From assembly GCA_018881555.1 (NCBI GenBank), contig JACAXG010000053.1, positions 3,027,210 through 3,091,209 of the forward strand: DNA of 64,000 nucleotides, written 5' to 3'. The DNA is from Amblyornis subalaris (lineage: Eukaryota; Chordata; Aves; Passeriformes; Ptilonorhynchidae). Shown here piece by piece: positions 51,531-62,650 of the stretch; the first letter of the stretch is position 1, and every line of letters starts with the position of its first letter. The position numbers were made by a program, and so were the translations under genes. A model generated the notes under the pieces. That model worked only from the letters and a program-made list of their open reading frames with translations, made no database searches and was not told the DNA's origin.

Positions 51531-51610
51531 GATTTTTTTGTTTTGTTCAGTTTTGGGTTTTGTGGGTAGTTTTTTTGGGGCTGTTTTTGGGTTTGTTGTT
51601 TGGTGTCTTT
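51531..51610 (+). repeat. G/T-rich tract with G-quadruplex potential
   Basis: This is the opposite-strand counterpart of the A/C tracts. Four G-runs (51555-51557, 51564-51566, 51577-51580, 51589-51591) are separated by loops of 6, 10 and 8 bases, which permits a long-loop quadruplex. Confidence 0.65.
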
Positions 51611-51768
51611 TTAACCCTTAGAATCACAGATTTTCTGCAGACCTTTATGGAGTAGAAGGTTCCCTGTAAGTCCCTATAACGGCACATACTGGCAGGTGAT
51701 ACCAAGAGCAGCTAAATCTGGGCTTCTTGTTCAAGGACTGCAATTCTTGGTGAGCTTTACTTTTCTTA

Positions 51769-51792
51769 CTTAAAGAACATTTGTTCTTTAAG
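51769..51792. repeat. Perfect 24-bp palindrome
   Basis: The arms CTTAAAGAACA and TGTTCTTTAAG are perfect 11-base complements with a two-base TT centre. It contains AGAACA and TGTTCT half-sites of steroid receptor type spaced by 2 rather than the canonical 3. Confidence 0.8.
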
Positions 51793-52679
51793 GAAAAAGT
51801 TAATTCAGTTTCAGACGGAATGACGAATCCTTCTCTCCGCCATCTGTAAAAGAGGTACTCATGAAGGACAAAGCACAAGTTTTAAACATTATATCTCTGC
51901 AATTAGATTAATATTGCCTTATCTGTTTAGGATATTAGAAGGTATAATGTTTTGGAATAAGAAGCATTAAAATCATCTTTCATACCAAAGTTAGGATTTC
52001 ACACTGTTTATTCAGATTGATACTTCAAGAGCATCCCCCTTTATTATAACCTATGCAATGAATAATTTGCAAAACAATTTCAGGAAGTGAATAGTTTAAA
52101 ACTTGGAAGTGTTATTCAAATTGCAACATCTGCAAGGGATGAAAAGTATTCTTAATATTAATTAAGCAGAAATAATTGTTTTAAAAAGCCTAGCCACATG
52201 AANACAGTACTTAAATGTAAGCTCTGGATCTTTTAAAACTACTCTAGATTTGCACAAGATTTAAACTCTTCCTGGTGAGTACTTATGTTTTGAATATGAA
52301 TTAGTTGTTTGACTGCAGTAGTCATGTGTCTATGCACCATACCTTCTCTTCTTTCCCATGACACAAGATTGAAATCCTGACATATCACATCACTAAGAAC
52401 TTTCTAGCAGAATATTTTNCATAAGTCTAAATGAGTCATTCAGAGAAATTTTTTTTAAGAGCCAATTTCTAAGGAGGGGAAAAAAAAAAACTACTGTAGC
52501 TGATTTTTTCCCCAAAGTATCCTGAGGGAGTTTATATTAAGAGTTTAAAGAATGAAACTGACTTTGGTATTCCATTCCCAGTTGCTAATTTATTATGTGG
52601 AGGAAGTCACATGAGCCTTGAAAGAAATCTTGATGAAAAGGGATCTGTCTCAGCTGCATGGGGTTTAATTGACTTAGTC

Positions 52680-52790
52680 TTGCAAGAAGAATGCATTAGT
52701 ATTATCTATGCCTCTGTTTAACTATCAGCCAAATGGCAATCATCATGATGAATTAATTTTCTACTCTGCCATGCAAATCACTCCATTTGT
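52680..52790. promoter_or_regulatory. Candidate conserved regulatory element with POU octamer
   Basis: The segment holds a perfect 12-base palindrome TCATCATGATGA (52740-52751), a homeodomain-type AATTAATT (52751-52758) and a perfect POU octamer ATGCAAAT (52771-52778) within 40 bases. The clustering resembles vertebrate conserved non-coding elements. Conservation cannot be judged here. Confidence 0.25.
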
Positions 52791-54538
52791 GGACTCACTT
52801 CTCTGTTTAGCAGGACACCTGGTAGAAACCCATAGACCACAGCTCTAGACAAGGTCATTGGGATAACTCAGCAGAAAGGGAGAAGACTGCATAAGGACCA
52901 CCACATTTACCCTTCTGGTTATATTCAAACAAATAGTTTTTGGGGTTTTTTTTCACCCAAGGGGGCAGGGTAAGTTTAGAAACTTTTACTGTGGGACCTT
53001 ATATCCAATTAGTACTCAGTGTTTCCTTTATTTATCTCTAATGCACCAAATTCTCCCTTGACTACTTTCAGAGTCTGGACCTGCAGGAATTTACCTCAAC
53101 AGAAGCAGCCTCAGGTTACATCCACGCTGCACAGCTCTGATCAAGCCAGCATGCAGATGCTGAACAAGTAGCAAATTTTGGTGCAATGTCACCAGGCNTC
53201 AACCTGTAGCTCTTTCCTGCGCTACTGATAATTCTACATCTGTGAAAAAACACCTCAGAAGCCAGGAACCATCCCAGAGGACAGGGCATCTTCCAACACT
53301 ACTGTCATCATTGCTGTCACCAGCCAGCAGCATCACAAAGAGGAAGGAAAAAATACAACTGCATTAACACAAATTTAACAAGTCCAACATGGATTGGGAA
53401 GCAGACCAGAAAGTTTCTTCACACAGCAGAAGTTTCCATCTCCCATCTGCTGGGTGCAGGAACCCCTGGGGAAAGAATCCCAACCAAGCAGCAAATCCTC
53501 TGCAGATTCACACATTTTCCACAGCACACTGATATTTCCATCAAATTAGGGACTGGAGACACTTCTCCAGAGTTTCAACATAATGAAATTATCATTGTTT
53601 AAATCCACAACAACCCAACAAGCAGCAATCTTTCCGAGGAGGCAGCTAGCATTCAGCTGAAGAATATTTTGCAAGTGCACATTGGCAAGCCTTGGTTATT
53701 TCCCTCTAGTGTTCAGCNAAACATTACACTTGAGATAAAAGGGGAAAGATCACACAAAGCCTAATTGAATTAGCTTAATTATGGTGCGTGGGAAAAAAAA
53801 CAACACAATAATAAATGAAAGTGCTGTAGAGAAGATTTTGTTTTCCCAGCTGCTAGTTTTTTCAGGAACATATGTGATTACTGTGATGCTAGATAGCCTA
53901 GAGAGAGGATGCCCCTACAATTGTAAGGTGCACTTGGGACTAAAGAAATAGGTTTAGGTCATAGGTGGAAAAGATTTATGCCTCACACTTAAAGGCAGTC
54001 AGCAAGGCTGAAGCCAGTTCATGAAGATGATTCATGGCAGATGTAGGCCATCAAGAACAGAAATACCATTGAATATAAATTTATTAGATAACCTTTATTA
54101 TGCTAGCCTACTTCCACTGACAAAGTTGAAATGTCATATTAATCTATTTGTAAACAGTCTGAAATTCCAAATATCAAAATAGCAAGTTTTCCTTGACANT
54201 ACAGAAAGTGAGAACAGCAGACTCCATCATTCAGCAAAAAATTAACATCACAAAGTCATGAAATCAGAGTTAAATAAGTTTTGTTTCAATGCTTACTTGT
54301 TAATACACCACCACAAGATACAGGTCAGATAATATTCCCTAAAATAAAACAATACTAGACATTCTTTTCAGGAAGCTTATTTGGGACCATTGTGAAGTAG
54401 TGAAAACTTCTGGATAAACTTTCTTAACAGTTCTTCCTCCCCTACATGAGTATCTTAAACTTAGGTAGAACACTGTGCCTGGGCAAAGACTGATATGAAT
54501 TGCTTTTTCTTTTTTTCTTTTTTTCCTTCTTGTACAAG

Positions 54539-54584
54539 GTGGAAATGAAAATTGCTAAGCAAGGCAAGCACCCTAAACAATTTG
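54539..54584 (+). other. Candidate cryptic exon on the plus strand
   Basis: A long pyrimidine tract (54502-54530) is followed by ACAAG at 54538 as a weak AAG acceptor. Then come 46 bases open in one frame (EMKIAKQGKHPKQF) and a good donor TTTG|GTGAGT at 54585. The orientation is opposite to the inferred host gene, and the acceptor is not CAG or TAG, so this is weak. Confidence 0.12.
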
Positions 54585-56829
54585 GTGAGTGCACTTCCTC
54601 TTTGTTAAGGACCTCATACACTGACTGAACACAAGGTAAAAGCAGCTTTTGCAAGCTACAAACAAAATATGAACTTGCTTTAGTTCATGTATATTTCTTT
54701 ACAATTCAACCAGTCTTCTAAACAAGAAAATTAATTAGTTAAACAGTGTATTATCTATCTAATAAACAGGTTGATATTTCAAAATGATGATCCCGACCAT
54801 GGCTTCAATATCCAAGCCAAAGTGCACTTTAGAAGCAGTCCAGCAACCACTTCCAAGACTCTATGTAGATAATACTATTTATGGTATCTGATTGCATCCT
54901 GCAGCATAATTCAATCACATTGTGTTCTTGAAACTAATCACATAGGATGAGGACAGCACAAAACTAACCTTGGCATTCAGTACAATACCTGCCAGGCTAC
55001 ACAAAACACCACATCGCTCACAGAGCTCCAGAAATAAGAGGGGGGCTTCATTCAAAGTAATTGCAGAAATTCAGCAATGGATGGGGCACCAGAGAGAGAC
55101 ATCGGTACCATGGTAGGAGATATTTTAGCTTTTGCAAGAAAGACATTTATACTTCAAAATTACCAATGCCAGGGTGGGGTTTTTCCTCCCCACTGTTGAT
55201 AACCACAAACAAGTCACCACTTCATTCAAGTCAGTGAATTATTCTTAACTCAAAAAGAGAGAAGAAAAAATGTTAAGTTTGCCAGTTTGAGATTCAAATT
55301 TCAGGAGATCCCTTCAATGAAAATAAATCCCTTACCCTTAATGTCCAGTGTGTATANAATTAATGACAAGATATGAGCACTTATCCACAGGGTAGAATCN
55401 GCTGCAGCACACAACCAACATACCACACTCAACCAGCTAAAATGATAATAGTTTACAGATGCTCAGGTCTAAAGCTAGTTTTAGACACCTNTAGTATTTC
55501 TTTAGATCTACATTTGAAATATCAGAATTTCTTAGCATACAAAAACAGTNTTGTCAAGGCAACAGTATACAGAAGGCCGGCAATTAAGAAACATATTTAA
55601 AGAGCAAGATATTTAATATAGTATCTTAAATAAACTGCTGGNTAGACAACCTTTTACCATTGAAATGAAGAAGAAATGCTTACTTTTGAGCAGAGACTAC
55701 TACTTAACAGGATTTAAGTTTTGAGACACTTTGCTAACACCTTTAGGAGCGATTTTCATCCCCTCCAGTCCTGTTCAGACTGAAATACTAAGTAGTAACA
55801 GAAGCTGCAAGTGATCAGCACTTCTGAACATACCAGATCCCATGCTTTTTAAATCCTTAAATAGGNGGGAAAAGTCCACCTAACTATGCAAAAGTCAATT
55901 TTTTTCCTACATGGTAAGGTACCTGCTACAACACAACAAGCAGATTATACAGTGGATNGTTAGGTCCTCATTCTGTCAGAAAGAAATGAAGCTTGTCAAG
56001 TATAATNATGGAACTACCTCAAAATAAAAGAAAAATAAAACAAGATGAAAACTTAATTTCAGCAAGAGAAACACGTGTAATCTAATTTTATTTGGAAAAA
56101 AACCTAAACGATGGGTTTGAGTACAATAGTTTGAGGCACATAACGAAGCCCTGAACCCAGGAAAATTTTTATTTCAGTGATTAAATAACTTTACACATCT
56201 AAACCACATATTTAAAAATCACCCTCTCCATAGACACCTTTACAGGCTGTGATTGTAAATATTANCAAAAATTTCTAGTTCATTCTGCTTATTAGATCCA
56301 GCCAATCTATGAAGTGGGATGAAGTACCAGAAGATATTACTACCACATCACCAGCAGCTTNTGTCCTTCAATTGCTTTTGCAAGCTACAAGTGTCCCACA
56401 AAACCANACATGAACAGTCAAGGCCAGGAATTAGTCTGAACAGTTTATATCCACATTTTAATACCATTTTCATTCTCTTTCAGGAGCACAGGATTTTTTT
56501 TTTTCCTTTAAGCAATATGAAAGTACATCCATCCAAACCAAGTTTTGTATGTAAAAATATTTATGTATAAATATTTATTTTGACACATGCATGAGCCCTA
56601 TGACTATGGACCCTGTACTTTCCCCTTATTCAGNAGCTTCACTCAGCCCCTAAAGCCTTTTTGGACAAGATCCAAAATTCCTCCTACATGCTGCACTTCT
56701 AGGAATGGAGACACCGCGTACAANCGTCCCCTCTCTGCAAGCCCTGGTTGTGATTCATCAGAGCCAAGTCTCCACCTTCAGCAGCCGTGAAGGCTTTTCT
56801 TTCANTTTTGAAGGGGATCCAACCCTGTG

Positions 56830-57060
56830 CAGCTGGGGTAGCAACGCCACACCAGCGTGCCACTAACGCTCGGATGCACCCAGCAGAGCTATCACTCACC
56901 TGCTTGCCCGGCAGCGCTCCGGGAATGCCACTTCAGCCCAGCCAGCAGCACATGCCCTGGGGCACGGGGAGCGCTCTGTGCCAGCCCCCGGGCGTGCGAG
57001 CATCCCCCGGCATGCGGGCACTGCGGCGCTCGGCGGGGCAGAGCTGCGATGAGGTTCCTC
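56830..57060 (-). promoter_or_regulatory. Small CpG cluster, candidate alternative promoter
   Basis: Around twenty CpG dinucleotides fall in about 230 bases, surrounded by AT-rich sequence with few CpGs. It lies about 5 kb inside the inferred first intron and contains a consensus minus-strand splice donor at 56899. A CpG cluster, a donor and an adjacent transcription-factor motif cluster (57.09-57.13 kb) together suggest a second promoter. It could instead be a GC-rich conserved element or an orphan CpG island. Confidence 0.45.
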
Positions 57061-57092
57061 TCATCAGCAATCACCTCAGACTCACGACACAC
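56900..57092 (-). other. Candidate alternative leader exon
   Basis: Read on the minus strand, the segment ends GCAAGCAG and is followed by GTGAGTGA, a near-perfect donor (GT at 56899-56898). The 5' boundary is unknown; 57092 is only the start of an open frame. That frame has no ATG. An ATG at 57003 in another frame runs 34 codons to the donor but leaves phase 2, whereas the main first exon leaves phase 1. A non-coding leader, or a product with a downstream start, is therefore more likely than a direct substitute N-terminus. Confidence 0.35.
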
Positions 57093-57093
57093 A

Positions 57094-57108
57094 CTTTGTT
57101 ATGCAGAT
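57094..57108 (+). promoter_or_regulatory. SOX:OCT composite-like motif
   Basis: The bases CTTTGTTATGCAGAT differ by one base (A to G in the octamer half) from the known SOX2:OCT4 composite element. It lies immediately upstream, in minus-strand terms, of the candidate leader exon. The next bases, on the minus strand, contain GGATTGACAGCTG, which resembles a PBX:MEIS site (one mismatch) fused to an E-box. Motif matches alone do not prove binding. Confidence 0.35.
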
Positions 57109-60100
57109 ACAGCTGTCAATCCATTTGCTTTCTCAGACACAGTGCTGACATTCTCCCGCCACCATCGTGTGGAGGGCGACTTCAGCCAAACGGGCAGAGC
57201 ACATCCTGTGCTGTTCCCTGTGCACTGAGGAACCCAGGGAACTCTGTCAGGTCTCTGGAGGCTTGAGGGAGAAGCACCCACTCAAATTATCCAGTTTGGA
57301 ATATGTACTAACAGTTCGAGTTCACCTACAGTTNACACATCAGTGAAGCTCGGGGAGGGCAGACAGAGTAAGGAAGAGGAAAACATAGAAGAACCAGTTT
57401 AAGTCTACTTAACTGCTTTTATCATTACTACACATTGTAGCTTTACCTTTCAATGGCATTAAAATACAAAAGGAAAGCAAGTATATATTCTAGAAACTTG
57501 GTTAACGCTGCTTAATGCCAATGCCTAACAATTCTTTGGTTATTCTGTATATAAAAGNCAAAACAGTTGTCTTCTACTCAGAACTTCAAGTCACGCAACT
57601 CAGCAGGAGGCAGTGTGGGTAGGATCAAGTCCTCACCCTCAAACCCTAAGCCACACCAAATCATTTTTCTAAGCAAAGTCATCAAGTTAAAACAGTAGCT
57701 TACTCCAGATCTGCATAATTTTGTGCTAAAAGTTAAGAACAAATGAGGTCTTAAGCACTTTTCTAAAGGCTGCATATGAACTGAAGAAATTAGAGGGCTT
57801 TGTGTTGCTAATCATGACTACAGTTACTAAGCTCTGAAACAGTAATAAAATCTAAATCTTCGTTAAATTTATGAGAAAGTATTTATGGCATGCAGATTTC
57901 TTTTTATTGCCTAAAATCACTCACNCTCTGCTTTGAGTTGCATTTATATTCTTTTTTTTTTNAAAAAAANAGAAGTGTTCTTTCAACATAGCAAGCATGC
58001 AAATGCATTTGAGACTGGATGGTGCTATTTAACTGTACAGCCAGGAAAGACATTCTGAGAAATAGAAACCACATGTTCTTCAAAGAAATTAAATCACAAA
58101 GACAGGTTTTCTTAAGCTCTGCAACATCCATTTCCGAAAGCATGGTCTCCATGTGTTCAACACACAACATCAAGTACAATACATTAAAGATCCACACTTA
58201 CCGGACTGGCATGCTTATTAATGGTTTGGGAAGTGACTGTAACTTGTAACATCCACATTTGCAGTTGTTTTACACTCTCTCTTTGCTAATACTATCTCAA
58301 CAGCTCTCTCTGGAGCAATCTTAGCCCACTCAAGACCTGGATGGATTCTGGTTTAACACTGATATTTTGAGTTGCCAGTGCCCCTGCACAGAGCAAAAGG
58401 AGTATGCTCAGCCTTAATCTCACACCAGAAAGTGACAGGGTGGTCCNTCAGGTCTGGGGAAGGCCCAGTTTGGGTGGCAAGCATTAAACTGAAGAGCCAG
58501 GCAGACACAAATGAATACCATTGTGGCCAGAAGGGACCACAGGATAAATGACTGGACTGATGCTTTACAACAGGNACTTACATACTGAATCCAGTAACTT
58601 GCATTTGAATAAAGCTAACCTTACAAAGAAGTACCAAACGCTGGACCAAACACCTCTAGACACAGAGGATCTATCCACAGAGGTTAACCATTTTCTCTGT
58701 TCAACATATCACATGATTTAAATTAAATTTGTTGGCTTTGACTCTTCTTTTCTTACTGNTGCCTCCTCTAGTAGGCCTTCAGCTCCAGGATTTTCTGACC
58801 ATGAACACNCTCAAAGTAATAGAGTTACTGCTGCAACATCTCATAAAAGGCTTAAAAATATATGTATTCACTGAGCTCCATAGACATTCACCTTGGATTT
58901 CAGGTTTTGAGGATATTTTCAAACATGTTTCTCATACTAGAATCAGCCATGCCATATACAAGACTCAAAAATAAACTTCCCTACACCCATTTCCCTCTGT
59001 CATCACATTACAGGNCAGGCTGAACAGAGCCCCTGCAGTGACCACTGAATTCTTCCTCCCTCTGGCAGCACAGCCTACATTCCTCTCTTAAGCTCTGCAT
59101 ATGTGTCAATCTTCNTCAAAGCTCAGGCATCTCTAGCCATTCTGTATGAGGGAAAAATGATGAGTTAGTGTCAGAGCTAGAAATTATCCCCATGGAGATG
59201 CAACAAGGAAAGCCCAATTCTATCACAATTCTCTGATGGCAACTTCTGCAATACAACTGGTTTGTGTGCTTTAAACAATTAAGTGGGTATTTTATTGCTA
59301 GTGCTATTTTGTGTGTTTGTCCTGTAATATANTGCAGGAAATCACTTGATCAATAAAATTTGTTAACAGAAAGAATATGACAGAGCCTGCTTTCCTGTAA
59401 ATTGTGCTAACAAGCTTTAATTTTAAAATTTTGTCATTACATAAAGTGAATACTCAAAACTTTTTTCAATTATTTTACTTAGAAGTGACAGGAGGATGCC
59501 CAAATTAATGCTCTCGGCATCAGCCATTCGTCTTATTCAAATATTGGTGCTCTGAGCTTTTGAATATGACCTTAAATCTGCGAGTATAGAATATTTTTTG
59601 TATGGCAAATACAGGAACATATTCTACCCTATCTTTTCTTTGGTTTCATGAGAAGACAAAACCTGCACCTGCCAAAGGTCAGACTTCGTATCCACGAGCT
59701 GTCAGAAAGCAGCAGACCCCTGAAGCATGAAATTAATATAAACACAGTGAAAAACAAGTGGGATACAGTCTCTTTTAAAGCTCCTCCAGTACCTGACACC
59801 CTAAATCTCCAAGGGCTTGCTATGCTGTCTTCATTTGCAGTCACCAAGATCTTCCTTACTGGCTCATAAAATTTTCTCTGGAGACCTAGGAAGTGCTGCC
59901 TAAGAGGAATTTAGTCTCCTCACCATTGCTACACAGTTAAGGTGTGTTCATGATTATGCTGTGCCAGCGTTTCACTCTTGAGAGGCCCTCCTGAAACTTC
60001 CAACCCAAATCTGTTTGGGAATGCATTTCCAAACCAACNGAGAATCCCAACTCCAGAAATGGCTTACCTAGGTAATAGGTTACAGAAAAAACCCAAACCT

Positions 60101-61536
60101 AAATGAGCCCACCATGAGGCTTGTGAACACCATCTCACCAAGTTCTTCTCAGCTTACTGGTGCCAACNGCTGTGTTAATTTGTTGTACATTACTTCTCCC
60201 CAAATCCATATTCAGATTTAACTAACACATTTCAAAGTTGGATAATAACAACAAAAGATAAGCAGAGTAAGAGATCACTGTGGGGTACATTACCGAAAAA
60301 AAATGTATACCTGTGATGAATATTACCATGGAAATTGAATTTCCTTATCTCTTCANGCTTATAAACATCTGGGGCAATTCTATGATTCTTAAACTGATTC
60401 TGTTTCTTATTCATCATAGATAATACACTAGGGAATTGTGCCCAATTAAGAAGCACAAACATTTGCTCCATGCCTACTGCTAACATCTAAATTCTAACAC
60501 TACTTTATAGCAGGAAACTGGAAANACATTTTAAAGCTATTTGAGATCTTACCCTTTTTATGATACAACACAACTAACATATTGCCACTGAAGTTGATCT
60601 GGAAACAGACTTTCCAAGTGAAACAGAGAGTAGAAGAGATAATTAGGAAATGCATAGGTAACATTTCCTGTCTAGCTTTTCAGAGNGCGTCTGTTCTCAA
60701 TTATGAATTCTTAAAATGGGAAATCAAACTGAACATTGAANGTAGTTACTAGCTATAGGGTGGGGAAAAAAAGAAAGTGGGAAGAAAGCACTCAGTTCAG
60801 AGTTGNAAGAACTTAGCAGTAAAGTTACTAATTGTAACTTCACTTTTTGAAAATCACATGGACCTGAGGATAATTTTTTTCAATCTTCAAGTTCTCTCCT
60901 CTCCAATCAGCAACTGCCCAAATACTTCATTATACACTAACCAGACAAGCCTTTAAACGAAGGAGGCTTTTCTCTGTGTTGTAGTCAGTCTGCATTTTAT
61001 ACCCCCTAAACTGTAAGTGAGCTAAGTATGGAACAGGGAACATGTGCTGCTATAAGAGGTAACACAACCAGGCTGNGCAGGAATGACTGTGGAGACAGCT
61101 CACCACACACTTCTTTTCCTTCACATTCTCATGGCGCAGAAACCCAGTTAAAAGACATGACATGGAAGCCAAATGAANGTCTTTGGAAAAAACAAACAAA
61201 CAGCTACCTAACTCTACACCAGTTCCTACTCCCCACGGGGAATACTCATCCTTTTAAACGACAAATTGAAAGAGAAGTAATTATTATGAGAAGAAACACC
61301 GTAGGTTGGTAACATTAAAAAAATAAAAGATCATCATGAACTGCATCACTGAGACTTCAGTGAGAAAGCACCAAATACTGCTGCAAGAGTGTCTTTACCC
61401 TACCAGACTAAACACAACATTCACAAAATTTATCACAGAAAACATAAGTTTTACTTACTACNACCCAAACACTTCAAAATTAACATTTCCATAGCAGCCC
61501 TAATTATTCCATAATACATGACCAGTCTTTTGTTGC

Positions 61537-61553
61537 TTTTTTTTTTTTTTTTT
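61537..61553 (+). repeat. T17 homopolymer
   Basis: Seventeen consecutive T bases, in the first intron near the CpG island. Confidence 0.9.
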
Positions 61554-61770
61554 ACAAGTGCAACAGAGATCATTTTTTAAAAGTCATTTAACTGTCTAAG
61601 GACACCACAATTTTACAGCNTTTTTACGGGGCAAGCATAGAGAGCCTCAAGAAGAGTCAAGCTAACTTAATTTGTAGCTCCACATGCACTTGCACTGCAA
61701 ATGAGTAAATGCTGAATGGTCTATAAATACCTTTACTACCACGGATTTGGTTTCTTTCCAGAACTAGCGG

Positions 61771-61797
<27 letters not shown>
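61771..61797 (+). repeat. A27 homopolymer at the edge of the CpG island
   Basis: This is the longest homopolymer in the window, directly bordering the GC-rich region and about 355 bases downstream of the first-exon donor in gene orientation. It appears as T27 in the sense transcript. Confidence 0.9.
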
Positions 61798-61801
<4 letters not shown>

Positions 61802-61869
61802 GCAGGCACCTGAAACTTTATCCTCTGGGGGAGCGTTCAGCTGCTCCCATTTAAAGCTTTAACGAGCTA

Positions 61870-62650
61870 CCCGCTAACACAACCGGCACGACCACAGCCC
61901 CAGGCAGGAGATACCCGGGGGGACCCGCCCGGCGACACTCCCGTGCTGGGAGACGGACGCGCCGAGATGCGCGACTCGCCCAGCGAGCAGGCGGCGAACC
62001 CCTTCTGNGCCGCACCGCGACAGGAAAAGTTAAGCTGATAAAAACAATCATAAGCACTGATAAAAAAAACTCCCGAGCGCTGCACCGCGCCGAGCGCGGC
62101 CGGAGGGAGCCCGCACGGCCCGGGGAGCNGGGAAGCGCGCAGCGGTGCCTACCCGAGCGGCTGCGGATGACATCGCGGAACTCATCGGCGGCCGCTTCGC
62201 CGCTCGCAGCGGGGCCGGGGCGTCCCGGCTCGGCCATGCCCGAGGAGCGGCGGAGGGAGGCGGAGAGCGAGGGCGGAGGGGCCCGGGACGGGACGGGCCG
62301 GGCCAGGTGCGGAGCGGCGCCGCCCGCCCTGAAATAGCGCCGGGGCGGCGGCTCCGGCCCCCCGCCCCCGCGGTCGATGCGAGAGGCGCAGGCAGCGGGC
62401 GAACGGCCCCGCCGGGGCAGCAGCGGCCGAGCGGCCCCCGCGCACCAGGGAGGGGCGGACGGGACGGAGCCGCCGTGTCCCCGGCAGCGTTCCAACTTTT
62501 TGGGGGGATGCGCTCGGGAGCACGTCCCTGCGGCCCCGCTCAGCCCGCGCTGCCCCGGCGGAGGGGTCAGGGCAGCCTGCGGTGCCCCGCAGCCCTCCCA
62601 AGCCCGCGTCTGTCCCGCCGGGGCGGAGGGTGGGAGCCCCATCGGACAAA
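61870..62650 (-). promoter_or_regulatory. CpG-island promoter of the minus-strand gene
   Basis: About 0.8 kb is GC-rich and dense in CpG, in sharp contrast to the AT-rich flanks. Several GC boxes (GGGCGG type, Sp1/KLF) are seen on the plus strand near 62272, 62341, 62452 and 62621. No TATA box is evident at a sensible distance upstream of the ATG at 62237. This fits a TATA-less housekeeping or developmental promoter with dispersed start sites, and the 5' UTR would lie in 62238-62650. A bidirectional promoter is possible, but no plus-strand first exon with a good donor was found. Confidence 0.75.
62153..62237 (-). CDS. First coding exon of an unidentified minus-strand gene
   Basis: The ATG at 62237-62235 lies in a strong Kozak context, with G at -3 and G at +4. 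It opens 28 complete codons beginning MAEPGRPGPAAS and ending DEFRDVIRSRS. The frame then meets a GT donor (GTAGGC) at 62152, leaving one base of a split codon (phase 1). The donor is only fair: the -1 G and +5 G fit but +4 does not. The exon sits in the middle of a CpG island, as vertebrate first exons usually do. The Ala/Gly/Pro-rich start followed by an acidic then basic stretch looks like a cytosolic N-terminus with no signal peptide. The same frame stays open far upstream and downstream because stops are rare in this GC-rich sequence, so the ATG choice rests on Kozak context and position. I do not recognise the family. No partner exon in the window is certain. Confidence 0.6.

Larger units (their letters stand above)
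42315..56829. other. Long unique non-coding stretch
   Basis: Apart from the long open frame at 48 kb, the splice-like motifs at 45.24 and 54.54 kb, the palindrome at 51.77 kb, the G/T tract at 51.5 kb and the motif cluster at 52.7 kb, I see no gene or large repeat. Several subregions (43.38-43.50 kb, for example) are TAAT-rich, as in conserved intronic elements. Confidence 0.55.
57109..61869. other. Non-coding stretch between the two CpG clusters
   Basis: AT-rich unique DNA with frequent ambiguous bases. A consensus minus-strand donor (CCG|GTAAGTG near 58202) occurs, but with no acceptor or convincing exon before it. Confidence 0.55.
1..62152 (-). other. Inferred long first intron of the minus-strand gene
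   Basis: This is inference. The exon at 62153-62237 ends in a splice donor, and no clearly conserved coding exon follows for 62 kb toward lower coordinates. The content (CR1 copies, an LTR relic, homopolymers, AT-rich unique DNA) is typical of a long vertebrate first intron. The next exon probably lies outside the window. If one of the weak exon candidates at 12.5 or 8.3 kb is real, the intron would be divided. Confidence 0.4.

Noticed and set aside
51605..51680. Possible CR1 3'-end fragment
   Set aside because: Only about ten bases (AGAATCACAG) match the CR1 terminus; the rest does not align by eye.
51775..51788. Glucocorticoid-type response element inside the palindrome
   Set aside because: The half-sites are spaced by two bases instead of three, so it is not a canonical element.
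58190..58260. Minus-strand donor CCG|GTAAGTG as part of an exon
   Set aside because: No polypyrimidine tract and AG were found at a sensible distance upstream, and the intervening sequence has no convincing frame.
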